Source of the DNA: Ectobacillus funiculus
GTDB taxonomy: Bacteria; Bacillota; Bacilli; Bacillales; Bacillaceae_G
NCBI RefSeq assembly: GCF_004138295.1
Contig: NZ_SCFM01000004.1
Coordinates: 496,001-560,000, forward strand
Length of the DNA: 64,000 nucleotides
Reading direction: 5' to 3'
The translations under genes were made by a program, and so were the position numbers. This document shows, one piece after another, positions 63,756 to 64,000 of this stretch; the stretch's first letter is position 1, and each line of letters begins with the position of its first letter. Below the pieces are notes generated by a model. The model saw only the letters and a program-made list of their open reading frames with translations. It was not told the DNA's origin and did no database searches.

Positions 63756-64000
63756 TCATCCTTCTATCTGTTTCTTTTCCACAACAATAGGCACCTTGAT
63801 TTTAATGGAAAGCATAGGCTCTTCGTATGTATATCGTAGCATTCCGTCGTACTGCTTTGTTGTTTTTGCGATTATATATGTGCCAAGACCTTCGTGGGCT
63901 CCTCCTTTTGTACTTATGTCAAAGCGCTGAAATAAATAATCAACGCTTTCTTTCGGCAGAGGTAGTGTACTATTTGCGACCTCCATTGGGCTGATGGTGA
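63756..64000 (-). CDS. C-terminal end of a GHKL-type sensor histidine kinase (cut by the window edge)
   Basis: The frame runs off the right edge: about 81 residues, including VDYLFQRFDISTKGGAHEGLGTYIIAKTTKQYDG. The F-x-x-x-x-STKG...GLGTY pattern is the G2-box region of GHKL kinases of the DcuS/CitA or Agr type. The phosphoacceptor and sensor parts lie outside. The ATG at 63986 is an internal methionine. Confidence 0.7.
   Translation of the reverse strand, partial: TISPMEVANSTLPLPKESVDYLFQRFDISTKGGAHEGLGTYIIAKTTKQYDGMLRYTYEEPMLSIKIKVPIVVEKKQIEG

Noticed and set aside
1-64000. tRNA or rRNA genes
   Set aside because: No clover-leaf or rRNA-like stretch was noticed in any gap on either strand.

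Overview
The window reads as chromosomal DNA of a low-GC, endospore-forming Bacillaceae. The gene order from about 23 to 59 kb (yheC/D-like, yheA, yhaX, hemZ, yhaR, yhzD, yhaO-yhaN, yhaM, yhaL, prsA, hpr/scoC, yhaH, hit, ecsABC, pbpF, hemEHY, yhgD/yhgE-like) matches, from memory, the corresponding Bacillus subtilis neighbourhood. Spore genes (spoVAC/D/Eb, yhcN, yheC/D, yhaL, yjcZ-like peptides, an orphan PAS kinase) confirm a spore former. Species cannot be fixed from the sequence alone.

Layout. 0-2 kb: edge of an IS200/IS605-type tnpB and a threonyl-tRNA synthetase remnant cut at both ends. 2-6 kb: a membrane protein with a repeated tail, a TSUP permease and a sporulation-type histidine kinase. 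6.4-13 kb: a complete nikABCDE-type ABC importer behind a Fur-like box, with a DinF-type MATE exporter at the end. 13.4-20.6 kb: a reverse-strand galacturonate operon (uxaC, LacI-type regulator, uxaB, uxaA, transporter) with two palindromic operators. 21-23 kb: DoxX and DUF3231 genes. 23.2-28.2 kb: four overlapping YheC/YheD ATP-grasp genes. 28.5-48.6 kb: the conserved yhe/yha/prsA/hpr/hit/ecs block. 48.9-55.3 kb: pbpF, hemEHY and a truncated glycosyltransferase-gtrA pair. 55.6-58.9 kb: a TetR regulator and a YhgE/Pip protein sharing one operator sequence. 59-63 kb: DUF1657-yhcN-spoVAC-spoVAD-spoVAEb-DUF1657-yetF, the composition of the spoVA2mob operon linked to spore heat resistance. The right edge holds an HXXEE membrane protein and the end of a sensor kinase.

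The most striking non-coding feature is a dispersed repeat of about 130-140 bp, with roughly 17 full, truncated or internally deleted copies. It folds into a 5' hairpin whose closing arms change together between copies (ACTGTA with TACAGT in some, ACTTT with AAAGT in others), has further internal complementarity, and ends in a terminator-like hairpin with a T-rich tail. TTTAT/TTTAC pentamers flank several copies. It is antisense to transcription inside operons and mostly sense downstream of genes, supplies stop codons to neighbours, and sits at a deletion junction. In size and flanks it recalls the bcr1 element of the Bacillus cereus group, but identity could not be tested. A separate gene-free stretch upstream of ecsA holds a short-motif array (GACACC...) with a 132-bp tandem duplication and an orphan reverse-strand terminator.
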